Notes under the pieces: generated by a model
Told to the model about the DNA's origin: nothing
Databases searched by the model: none
What the model saw: the letters and a program-made list of their open reading frames with translations, nothing else
Shown here: positions 1-7,278 of the stretch, one piece after another
How the letters are laid out: each line of letters starts with the position of its first letter
How positions within the stretch are numbered: the first letter of the stretch is position 1
From: an uncultured Christensenella sp.
Lineage (GTDB): Bacteria > Bacillota > Clostridia > Christensenellales > UBA1242
Assembly (NCBI GenBank): GCA_949291975.1
Contig: CASEYA010000046.1
Coordinates: forward strand, 1-10,489
Direction of reading: 5' to 3'
DNA length: 10,489 nt
Made by a program: the position numbers and the translations under genes

Positions 1-921
1 AAATCTTATTTCCAATTTATTTGGGTGAACATTGACATCAACATTATCAATTGGAACTTCAAAATGAAGCACAAAAAACGGGTATGCCCTTGTCATCATA
101 TAATCTTCATACACTCTGCCAACCGCTGTGCTTATTAATCGTGAGTTAACATATCTTCCATTTATTACAATAGTTTGATATGTTGAATTTGGCTTAGTGA
201 AGGTTGGTTTACCAATGAAACCACATATATGAACATCATCTTCATGATATTCAAGCGGAATTACATTTTTCATAACTGATGAACCATAAACGCTATAAAG
301 CGAGTTTTCCAAACCTTCACCATTGCTTTGATATACAATTTTTCCATCTACAATATATTTAAAAGCAATTTGCGGGTTTGCCAAAACCAAACGAGAAACA
401 ATTTCACTGACAGCCATTTCTTCTTGTTTTGGCTTTTTTAAAAAATTATATCTAACTGGGATATTGTAAAACAAGTTTCTTACTTGAACTCTTGTTCCCG
501 TTGTTGTGCCAACCTGTTTTTGCTCAACAACTTCACCACCGCTGATTTTAATTTCAGTGCCAAGCTCTTCATCTTTTGTTTTGGTTGTCATTGTTACTTC
601 GCTTACCGCAGCAATTGATGCAAGAGCCTCTCCTCTAAATCCAAGTGTTAAGATTTCACTCAAATCATCGGCAGAACTAACTTTGCTTGTTGCATGTGGC
701 AAAAATGCTTTTAACACTTCTTCTTTTTCAATTCCAGCTCCATTATCACTAACTTCAATTAAAGAAATACCACCATTAACAATAGAAATATCAACAACAC
801 TTGCCCCAGCGTCAATGCTGTTTTCAATGAGTTCCTTAGCAACCGAAGCTGGTCTTTCTACAACCTCACCTGCTGCTATTTTATTAAAAACACTTGGTTC
901 TAAGACATTTATCTTTGCCAT
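1..921 (-). CDS. mutL: DNA mismatch repair protein MutL, N-terminal 307 residues (runs off left edge)
   Basis: MutL is the GHKL-family ATPase that links MutS bound at a mismatch to downstream strand processing. The visible part is the N-terminal ATPase and transducer region. It has IAAGEVVERPAS (15-26), ENSIDAGA (33-40), DNGAGI (59-64), HATSK (76-80), GFRGEAL (94-100), the GT-rich segment ending NIPVRYNFL (about 141-157), NGRYVNS (about 253) and VHPNK near residue 298. By alignment with E. coli MutL, Glu30 is the general base and Asn34 the Mg ligand. The family usually has KFL where this protein has NFL. The reading frame is open to base 1, so the C-terminal dimerisation and possible endonuclease domain (DQHA-x2-E-x4-E) is not visible. 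The start is an ATG 3 bases after the mutS stop, with an AAAGGAG site 6 bases upstream. It is the third gene of the miaB-mutS-mutL operon. Family assignment is secure. Confidence 0.97.
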   Translation of the reverse strand, partial: MAKINVLEPSVFNKIAAGEVVERPASVAKELIENSIDAGASVVDISIVNGGISLIEVSDNGAGIEKEEVLKAFLPHATSKVSSADDLSEILTLGFRGEALASIAAVSEVTMTTKTKDEELGTEIKISGGEVVEQKQVGTTTGTRVQVRNLFYNIPVRYNFLKKPKQEEMAVSEIVSRLVLANPQIAFKYIVDGKIVYQSNGEGLENSLYSVYGSSVMKNVIPLEYHEDDVHICGFIGKPTFTKPNSTYQTIVINGRYVNSRLISTAVGRVYEDYMMTRAYPFFVLHFEVPIDNVDVNVHPNKLEIRF

Positions 922-924
922 TTT

Positions 925-3519
925 TTACTCCTTTAATTTTTCTTTTAACTCCGCCAGTTTTGCAATTGCTTCAAGAGGCGTTAATAAATTTGGCTCTATG
1001 TTTTTTAATTCATTCATAACTTTTATAGCTTTGTCATTATTTTCATGTTTTTCATTTTCATTTATTGACAAAACTTGCCCGTCAACAGAATTATTGAGAT
1101 TTAATTCTTTATGAAAATGCAAAACTTCTTTTGCTCGTTCAACAACATCTTTTTTAATTCCAGCAAGTGTTGCTACTTCAATTCCAAAACTTTTGTTTGC
1201 ACTGCCTGGAATTATGTTGTGTAAAAATATAATGGTATTATCAAATTCTTTAACTGCAACTTGAAAGTTTTTAATTGCACTTAATTTTCCTTCAAGTTCT
1301 GTGATTTCATGATAGTGAGTTGCAAACAATGTGAATGCTTTTATTTTTTCTGTTATATATTCAACCACTGCCCATGCAATGCTCAAACCATCATATGTAG
1401 ATGTCCCACGACCAATTTCGTCAAGTATAAGCAAACTTTTATTTGTAGCATTTTCCAGCACACTTGCAACCTCAATCATTTCAACCATAAAGGTGCTTTG
1501 TCCCATTCCAAGATTATCACTTGCTCCAATTCTGGTAAAAATTCTATCACAAATGCTAATTTCTGCCACACTTGCTGGCACAAAACATCCCAGATGAGCC
1601 ATTAAAGTTATTAAAGCCACTTGACGCATATATGTGCTTTTCCCTGCCATATTTGGACCAGTTATAATTAAAGTTCTACTTTCATCAGATAAATTTGTAT
1701 CATTAGGCACAAAGCGTTGTTCTTTGTTAAGTTTTTCAACCACAGGATGTCTTCCTGCAACAATCTTAATGTGGTCAATAGATTTGTTGATAACAGGTCT
1801 TACATATCTATTTTCCAATGAAACAGTGGCAAATGAAATTAAAACATCAACAATGGCAACTTGTTTTGCTGCAATCTGCATTTTTTCAATGTGTTTTTGA
1901 ATTTCATCCTTTATTTCACCAAATATTTTTTGTTCCAAATTGAAAACATTATCCTCAGCGCCTATAACAATTTCTGCAAGTTTATTTAAATCATCTGATG
2001 AATACCGTTCACTATTTGCAAGTGTCTGCTTTCTTGTAAAATAGAAAGGAACCTTATCTTTTTGTGAAATTGGAACTTCAAAAAAATAACCAATAATATT
2101 ATTATATTTTATTTTTAAGTTCTTAATATCTGTTTTCTCTTTCTCTTTGTTTTCCAGCTCAACTATCCACTTTCGCCCATTTGTCATTGCATCAACTTGT
2201 TCATCTAGTTGAGCATTGAAGCCTGGCTTTATAAAATTTCCATCCCTTGCCGATGAAGGAGCATTTTCAATGAAGGCATTTTCTAAAAGATGTTGAAGAG
2301 AGCTGAAATCAGCAATGTTTTGATAACAATTTTGTAAAAGACTGGAAGAAAATTGCTTTAATATGTTTTTTATTGCAGGCAATTTTTTTAAAGACTTTTG
2401 AATTTCGACACAACCCTTTGGTCCAACATTTCCATAAGATACTCTTCCACAAATTCGTTCTATATCGCTAAAAACAGAAAAAATTTCTTTTAAATCGTCT
2501 CTGGCAATATTGTTTTTCATTAATTCTTCAACAGCATCAAGGCGTTCATTAATTTTTATTTCGTCCCTCAGCGGAGCATCAAGCCAATTTACCAGTGTCC
2601 TTTTTCCCATTGTTGTTTGAGTTTTATCAAGAACCCAAATTAAAGACCCTTTTCTTTTTCGTTCAAAAATTGTTTCGGTTAATTCAAGATTTAATTTAGC
2701 ATTTGCATCAAGATAAAGAAAATCGTCACTGTTTTGAATGTTGATTTTATTTATATGACTCAAACTTCTTTTTTGCGTTTGAGTAATATATTCCAACAGT
2801 GCTCCTGCTGCGCATACCCCTTCTGTTTTATCAGCACAGTTAAGCACTGCTAAACTTCCAATTCTTAATTGCTCTAACAGTTTTTTGGATGAATTAGAAA
2901 AATCATAGGCAAAATCTAAAAATTTATAAAATTTTGGAACAATTTCGGTTTTAACACACATCAAGTTGTAACTTGCATTATAAGCCTTTGAGTTGGATAT
3001 AATTTCACTTGGTTTAATTGTTACAAGTTGGTCGTTAAGATTGTTTAATGCATTTGTTCCGATGAATTGACACATGAAAAATTCACCAGTTGAAAGGTCA
3101 AGCCAAGAAAGTCCAATTTTGTTTTCATTTTCCAAGCAAACAGAAGCAATAAAGTTGTTTTCTGCTTCCAAAATATTTTCTTCCATTACTGTTCCTGGTG
3201 TTATCACACGCACAATATCACGTTCAACAATTTGACCCGCCTTTGGCTGAGACAATTGCTCACATATTGCAACCTTATATCCAAGGTCTAGTAGTCTTGC
3301 AATGTATGTATCGGCACTATGATAAGGAACACCACACATTGGTGCTTTCTTCTCTAGTCCACAATCTTTACCTGTTAGTGTTATACCAAGAAGTTTTGAT
3401 ACAAGTTGCGCATCTTCAAAAAACATTTCATAGAAATCACCAAGACGATAAAAAACAATTGAGTCTTTATTTTTTTCTTTTAAATCAACATAGTGTTGCA
3501 TCATTTTTGAAAGTGCCAT
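925..3519 (-). CDS. mutS: DNA mismatch repair protein MutS
   Basis: This is a full-length MutS of 864 residues, the normal size for MutS1. It scans DNA as a clamp, binds base mismatches and recruits MutL on ATP binding. The N-terminal mismatch-recognition domain has the Phe-x-Glu motif in GDFYEMF (Phe29, Glu31). The middle of the protein covers the connector, lever and clamp domains. The C-terminal ABC-type ATPase has RFVPND (602-607), Walker A GPNMAGKST (621-629), the signature stretch ending GMGQSTFMVEM (about 661-681), Walker B LLILDE (696-701) and the switch ATHYHE (733-738). The tail carries LTPLEAI, typical of the family. One oddity is SYGNVGPKGC (361-370), where relatives usually have an N-A-R-D-L-like sequence. 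The start ATG shares its A with the miaB stop (TAATG), with a GGGGAGG site 7 bases upstream. No paralogue-specific Smr domain is present, so this is not MutS2. Confidence 0.98.
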   Translation of the reverse strand: MALSKMMQHYVDLKEKNKDSIVFYRLGDFYEMFFEDAQLVSKLLGITLTGKDCGLEKKAPMCGVPYHSADTYIARLLDLGYKVAICEQLSQPKAGQIVERDIVRVITPGTVMEENILEAENNFIASVCLENENKIGLSWLDLSTGEFFMCQFIGTNALNNLNDQLVTIKPSEIISNSKAYNASYNLMCVKTEIVPKFYKFLDFAYDFSNSSKKLLEQLRIGSLAVLNCADKTEGVCAAGALLEYITQTQKRSLSHINKINIQNSDDFLYLDANAKLNLELTETIFERKRKGSLIWVLDKTQTTMGKRTLVNWLDAPLRDEIKINERLDAVEELMKNNIARDDLKEIFSVFSDIERICGRVSYGNVGPKGCVEIQKSLKKLPAIKNILKQFSSSLLQNCYQNIADFSSLQHLLENAFIENAPSSARDGNFIKPGFNAQLDEQVDAMTNGRKWIVELENKEKEKTDIKNLKIKYNNIIGYFFEVPISQKDKVPFYFTRKQTLANSERYSSDDLNKLAEIVIGAEDNVFNLEQKIFGEIKDEIQKHIEKMQIAAKQVAIVDVLISFATVSLENRYVRPVINKSIDHIKIVAGRHPVVEKLNKEQRFVPNDTNLSDESRTLIITGPNMAGKSTYMRQVALITLMAHLGCFVPASVAEISICDRIFTRIGASDNLGMGQSTFMVEMIEVASVLENATNKSLLILDEIGRGTSTYDGLSIAWAVVEYITEKIKAFTLFATHYHEITELEGKLSAIKNFQVAVKEFDNTIIFLHNIIPGSANKSFGIEVATLAGIKKDVVERAKEVLHFHKELNLNNSVDGQVLSINENEKHENNDKAIKVMNELKNIEPNLLTPLEAIAKLAELKEKLKE
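928..934 (-). promoter_or_regulatory. Ribosome binding site of mutL inside the end of mutS
   Basis: The minus strand reads AAAGGAG, 6 bases before the mutL ATG at 921. It lies over the last codons of mutS, so ribosomes finishing mutS end on the mutL initiation region. This supports translational coupling and fixes the mutL start. Confidence 0.8.
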
Positions 3520-4850
3520 TACTTAACCTCCCCATATAGATTTCCGCCACTGTAATCAGTTATTAAGACATTGACAAAATCACCAACTACTATTCCATCA
3601 TTCTTTTTTAATTTGACAATCTTGCCACAGTCTGTTTTACCTATAAACTGCGTAGGCTTTTCTTCTTCAATTAAAACTCTTTTTTGAACCTTTCCAATTA
3701 AATTGTTAAAATAGTTGTTTGTAATTTGTTTTTGAATTTCCAACAGAAAATGTATTCTTTGCCTTTTTATTTCAATAGGAACTTGATTTGGCATTTTTTC
3801 AGCCAAAGTTCCTTTTCTTTTACTATACATAAAAATAAAAGCATTGGTAAATTTTACATTTTCTATAAGATTTACCGTTTCATTAAAATCTTCTTCATTT
3901 TCATCAGGAAATCCAACAATAATGTCTGTTGAAAGGGTTATATCAGGAATTTTTGCTCTTAATTTTTCCACAATTGTGATATATTTTTCCCTTGTATAGT
4001 TTCTGTTCATAAGTTTTAAAATTTTATTACTGCCACTTTGAATTGGAAGATGAACTGCTCGACTAATTTTTTTATTTTTTGCTATAACATCAATAAGTTC
4101 ATCAGAAAAATCTTTTGGATGACTGCTCATAAATCTTATTTCAAAATCTCCATCAAGATTTGCAATTGCTTCTAGAAGTTTTGGAAAGTTTATGTTTTTA
4201 TCTTTGAAATCATTACCATATGAATTAACATTTTGACCAAGCAGTGTTATAACTTTATACTTTCCAATTTCAACAAGATTTTTTACTTCTTGCATTATAT
4301 CTTCTGGTGGACGACTGATTTCTCTACCCCGAACATAAGGCACAATACAATATGTGCAAAAATTATTGCACCCATATGTTATGTTGACATATGCTGAAAG
4401 CATATTATCTCGAATTATATCAATCTTTTCCTCGCCTGTTTGGTAATTTTGGTCTTCCAAAATAAAAGCCTTATATTTTCTTTGCTGTAAATATAAATCA
4501 AGATATTGACCAAAATATTCAACATTGTTTGCACCAAATATAATGTTTATAAACGGGAATTTTCGTTTAAGCATGCTTTCAACATTTTTCTGTTGAGGCA
4601 TACATCCGCAAACTGCAACAATTAGATTTGGGTTCTTCTTTTTTAAAGGTTTTGCATTGCCAATGTTGCCCATTGCTCTTTGTTCAGCACTTTCCCTGAT
4701 ACAGCAAGTGTTATAAACAATGATATCAGCATCCTCTGGTTTATCTGCAGACTGGTATCCCCTGCTTTTTAAAATTCCTGCAATTTTTTCTGATTCATGA
4801 ACATTCATTTGACAGCCATATGTGTATATAAAATATTTTCCTATTTGCAT
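3519..4850 (-). CDS. miaB: tRNA-2-methylthio-N6-dimethylallyladenosine synthase MiaB
   Basis: MiaB is a radical-SAM methylthiotransferase that converts i6A37 to ms2i6A37 in tRNAs reading UNN codons, using two [4Fe-4S] clusters. The protein has 443 residues, the usual length. The N-terminal UPF0004 domain has its three cluster cysteines at Cys13 (YGCQMN), Cys49 (NTCC) and Cys83 (GCM). The radical-SAM cluster is C161-x3-C165-x2-C168 (GCNNFCTYC). A C-terminal TRAM domain covers about 385-443 and supports tRNA binding. YGCQMN and LLGQNVNSYG mark MiaB rather than MtaB or RimO. The open frame extends 17 codons upstream to an ATG at 4901, but that extension crosses the likely promoter and encodes a hydrophobic leader foreign to MiaB. 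The ATG at 4850 has AGGAG 7 bases before it and starts at the conserved beginning of the family. It is the first gene of the mismatch-repair operon. Downstream mutS overlaps by one base. Confidence 0.96.
   Translation of the reverse strand: MQIGKYFIYTYGCQMNVHESEKIAGILKSRGYQSADKPEDADIIVYNTCCIRESAEQRAMGNIGNAKPLKKKNPNLIVAVCGCMPQQKNVESMLKRKFPFINIIFGANNVEYFGQYLDLYLQQRKYKAFILEDQNYQTGEEKIDIIRDNMLSAYVNITYGCNNFCTYCIVPYVRGREISRPPEDIMQEVKNLVEIGKYKVITLLGQNVNSYGNDFKDKNINFPKLLEAIANLDGDFEIRFMSSHPKDFSDELIDVIAKNKKISRAVHLPIQSGSNKILKLMNRNYTREKYITIVEKLRAKIPDITLSTDIIVGFPDENEEDFNETVNLIENVKFTNAFIFMYSKRKGTLAEKMPNQVPIEIKRQRIHFLLEIQKQITNNYFNNLIGKVQKRVLIEEEKPTQFIGKTDCGKIVKLKKNDGIVVGDFVNVLITDYSGGNLYGEVK
3527..3533 (-). 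promoter_or_regulatory. Ribosome binding site of mutS inside the end of miaB
   Basis: The minus strand reads GGGGAGG, 7 bases ahead of the mutS ATG, and lies in the last codons of miaB. Together with the one-base TAATG overlap it implies translational coupling or re-initiation between miaB and mutS, and it supports the chosen mutS start. Confidence 0.75.
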
Positions 4851-4857
4851 AATTTTT

Positions 4858-4862
4858 CTCCT
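4858..4862 (-). promoter_or_regulatory. Ribosome binding site that decides the miaB start
   Basis: The minus strand reads AGGAG with a 7-base spacer to the ATG at 4850. No comparable site precedes the in-frame ATG at 4901. With the promoter just upstream, the mRNA would begin at or very near this site, leaving a leader of only about 12 bases. Confidence 0.8.
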
Positions 4863-4869
4863 AACGTAT

Positions 4870-4898
4870 ATTATACAACAAAATAAAAATAAACTCAA
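4870..4898 (-). promoter_or_regulatory. Probable sigma-A type promoter of the miaB-mutS-mutL operon
   Basis: On the minus strand there is a perfect -10 box TATAAT (4870-4875) and a -35 box TTGAGT (4893-4898, four of six to TTGACA) with the ideal 17-base spacer. Expected transcription start is about base 4862. The -10 box sits within an 11-base palindrome, GTATATTATAC (4866-4876). Position and match are good, but A+T-rich DNA gives chance -10 boxes, so this remains a prediction. Confidence 0.65.
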
Positions 4899-4951
4899 CA
4901 AAAAAAGAATTAAAGGTGCAAATTATCACATAATAAGACAAAGAGGGATAT

Positions 4952-7210
4952 ATGAAAAAGATTGCAAAGATATCAATAATTCTGTTAACTGTTTTGCTTG
5001 TTTTGCTATTTAGTGCTATTATTTATTGTTTTATTGCAATAAAAGAACTTGACACTTCTCTTCTAGCAAACAAAAACCTTCTCTCAAATTTTAACAGTCA
5101 ATTAACATTTTATGATATTGATGATAATCAACTAGATTTTACCACTGCCAGCGGAAAAAGTTTTGTTAAACTGGAAGATTTGCCTAAATATGTGTATCAA
5201 GCCTTTATTGCAATTGAAGACAAGGACTTTTATTCACATCATGGACTTAATTACAAGCGAATATTAAAAGCGGTATTTAATAACATAAAAAGTGGATATG
5301 CAAAAGAAGGTGCATCTACAATAAGTCAGCAACTTATTAAAAATATTTATCTAAGCAGTGATAAAACATTAAAACGAAAAATCCAAGAGGCATATTTAAC
5401 ATTAGAACTTGAAAAACAATATAACAAAGAAGAGATTTTAGAAACATATCTGAACGTTATTTATTTTGGTAACGGAGCAATTGGCATTGAGAATGCGGCA
5501 AAAACTTTTTTTGATTGCAACGCAGATAAATTAAATCTTGCACAAAGCGCAACTTTGGCAGGGATGATAAAATCTCCATCATATTATTCACCAATAAATA
5601 ATGCAGAAAATTGTCTTAAAAGACGCAATTTGGTTTTATCTCAAATGAAAGAACAAAATTTTATATCAGAAGAAGAATATAATAAAGCATTAAATTCTCC
5701 TCTTGATTTATCTATTCAAAATGTGCTAATAAGCGCAAATGCATATTATCAAGAAGCATTAAAGCAAGCACAAAGCATATTAAATCTTTCGGAAAAAGAT
5801 GTTGCATTATCAAATTATAAAATCTACACCTATTTAGATAAAGATTTACAAGCAAATTTAAGTGAAAATTTTCAAAATCAAATGTCATCTCTTAAATATA
5901 ATAGAAAAATAGACGGAACTTTATGTGTTCTGGACAATTCGACAGCAGGCATTATTGCTCTTGTTACCACAACAAATAATGCAAACTTAAAAAGACAGCC
6001 CGCAAGTCTTTTAAAGCCAATTTTATGCTATGCACCCGCATTTGAAAAAGGTATTTTATCCCCCGCCTCACCAATTGATGACAGTGATATTAAGTTTGGC
6101 ACTTGGCAACCTGAAAATGTTAATGGAAAAACAGATGGCTATATAACAGTGCGAAAAGCCCTGAGTCAATCAAAGAACATTCCAGCTGTAAAAACACTTG
6201 ACTATGTTGGTTTGGATAACGCAAAAAAAATAGCAAAAAATTTGGGGATGGAGTTTGATGCGGAGGATAATCATCTAGCTCTTGCCCTTGGTGCAATGAA
6301 ACACGGAATAAGCCCACTTGAAATGGCTTCAAGTTATGCAACTTTTGCAAATAACGGACAATATGCCCCCTATTTTTTAATTAGAAAAATAGAAGATGCA
6401 AATGGTAAAACGATATTTGAAAACAAAACAAATTTTCAGCCAGTTATAAGCAAAGAAACCGCTTTTCTTATAAGTGATGTTCTTGCTGACACAATAACGC
6501 AAGGCACAGCCAAAAAATTGCAAACAATACCACTAAAACTATCGGCAAAAACTGGAACTGTTGGCGCAATGCAAAACAATCAAAACACAGATGCATGGTG
6601 TGTGTCATATAACAAAAACTATACCATTTGTGCTTGGGTTGGTAACATAACTGGCGACAGCGAAAATAACCTATCAAACAATCAAAATGGTGGAACTATT
6701 GGTGCTAACCTTAATAAACTTGCATGGAATAATTTAATAGACAGAGAACATTCTTGGTTTGAAAAACCTGATTCAGTTATAAAAGCAAAAATAGATTTAA
6801 AAGATTGGCAAGAAAAACATATTTTAAATTTAGCCAGTGAAAACACCCCAGACAGATATATTATGTATGATTACTTTAATGAAAAATTTTTACCAAAAAA
6901 TATAAGTGAAAACTTTGTCAATGTAAAATCTCCAAATTTAACAGCACAAAAAAATGATGAAGGAGTTATTTTAAGTTGGGATATGGATAAATTTTTAGAA
7001 TATGAAATTTATGAAAATGACGAACTCTACGATAAAAATTGCACAAGCCCATATTCAATTATGTCTAATAGCGGAGAAAATAAATATTATATTATAGCAA
7101 AGAATAAATATAGTGACGCAAAAAATAAAAGTAATATTGTAACAGTCTTTGATAAAACAAAAAAAGAATCCAGTTTTAGAAAAGTAATAAAAAACTGGTC
7201 CTTTGGATAG
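4952..7210 (+). CDS. Class A penicillin-binding protein (bifunctional glycosyltransferase/transpeptidase, PBP1A-like)
   Basis: This 752-residue enzyme polymerises lipid II into glycan strands and cross-links the peptides on the outer face of the membrane. A short basic N-terminus (MKKIAK) and one membrane segment (about 7-31) form an uncleaved anchor. The GT51 domain (about 55-240) has EDKDFYSHHG with catalytic Glu89, GASTISQQL (120-128), RKIQEA with second Glu146, YLNVIYFGNGAIGIE (166-180) and AGMIKSPSYYSP (203-214). The transpeptidase has SLLK (Ser352 nucleophile, Lys355), SKN (407-409) and KTG (533-535). Residues about 655-735 look like a fibronectin type III-type beta domain, as in some Bacillota PBP1 proteins, followed by a basic tail. 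PASLLKP replaces the more usual PGSxxKP, and the stretch before it is short. The ATG at 4952 follows AGAGGG (4942-4947). The gene stands alone, divergent from miaB and convergent with thiI. I saw no convincing promoter. The symbol is left blank because ponA, pbpF and others cannot be separated here. Confidence 0.95.
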   Translation: MKKIAKISIILLTVLLVLLFSAIIYCFIAIKELDTSLLANKNLLSNFNSQLTFYDIDDNQLDFTTASGKSFVKLEDLPKYVYQAFIAIEDKDFYSHHGLNYKRILKAVFNNIKSGYAKEGASTISQQLIKNIYLSSDKTLKRKIQEAYLTLELEKQYNKEEILETYLNVIYFGNGAIGIENAAKTFFDCNADKLNLAQSATLAGMIKSPSYYSPINNAENCLKRRNLVLSQMKEQNFISEEEYNKALNSPLDLSIQNVLISANAYYQEALKQAQSILNLSEKDVALSNYKIYTYLDKDLQANLSENFQNQMSSLKYNRKIDGTLCVLDNSTAGIIALVTTTNNANLKRQPASLLKPILCYAPAFEKGILSPASPIDDSDIKFGTWQPENVNGKTDGYITVRKALSQSKNIPAVKTLDYVGLDNAKKIAKNLGMEFDAEDNHLALALGAMKHGISPLEMASSYATFANNGQYAPYFLIRKIEDANGKTIFENKTNFQPVISKETAFLISDVLADTITQGTAKKLQTIPLKLSAKTGTVGAMQNNQNTDAWCVSYNKNYTICAWVGNITGDSENNLSNNQNGGTIGANLNKLAWNNLIDREHSWFEKPDSVIKAKIDLKDWQEKHILNLASENTPDRYIMYDYFNEKFLPKNISENFVNVKSPNLTAQKNDEGVILSWDMDKFLEYEIYENDELYDKNCTSPYSIMSNSGENKYYIIAKNKYSDAKNKSNIVTVFDKTKKESSFRKVIKNWSFG
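7159..7198 (-). terminator. Intrinsic terminator for the pheT-desulfurase-thiI operon, inside the end of the PBP gene
   Basis: On the minus strand there is a perfect 8-base-pair stem, CCAGTTTT (7191-7198) pairing with AAAACTGG (7170-7177), with a 13-base loop. It is followed by ATTC and seven T (7159-7165). The G/C pairs sit at the stem base, as expected for a terminator. It lies about 80 bases past the thiI stop and encodes the basic tail of the PBP (about residues 740-749). No T-run follows it on the plus strand, so it would act in one direction only. Confidence 0.65.
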
Positions 7211-7278
7211 TTTGATGTTTTAAAATAGTTAGCTTATTAAATACGAAACTACACTATTTATTAATATAACATTCATCA

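Noticed and set aside
506..1114. A 202-codon open frame on the plus strand
   Set aside because: It lies fully antisense to mutL and the end of mutS, is made of low-complexity Ser/Leu/Phe-rich sequence, and has no ribosome site. It is a shadow of the real genes.
4851..4901. Seventeen-codon N-terminal extension of MiaB starting at 4901
   Set aside because: It crosses the predicted -35 and -10 boxes, lacks a ribosome site and is not part of the MiaB family sequence. The start at 4850 fits better.
4929..4934. CATAAT as the -10 box of the PBP gene promoter
   Set aside because: No acceptable -35 box lies 16-18 bases upstream and there is no extended -10 TG. Chance matches are common in this A+T-rich spacer.
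7223..7259. Inverted repeat AAATAGT / ACTATTT in the PBP-thiI gap, considered as a shared bidirectional terminator
   Set aside because: It has only 7 base pairs, nearly all A/T, with a 23-base loop and no clean T-run. The two hairpins inside the flanking genes are much better.
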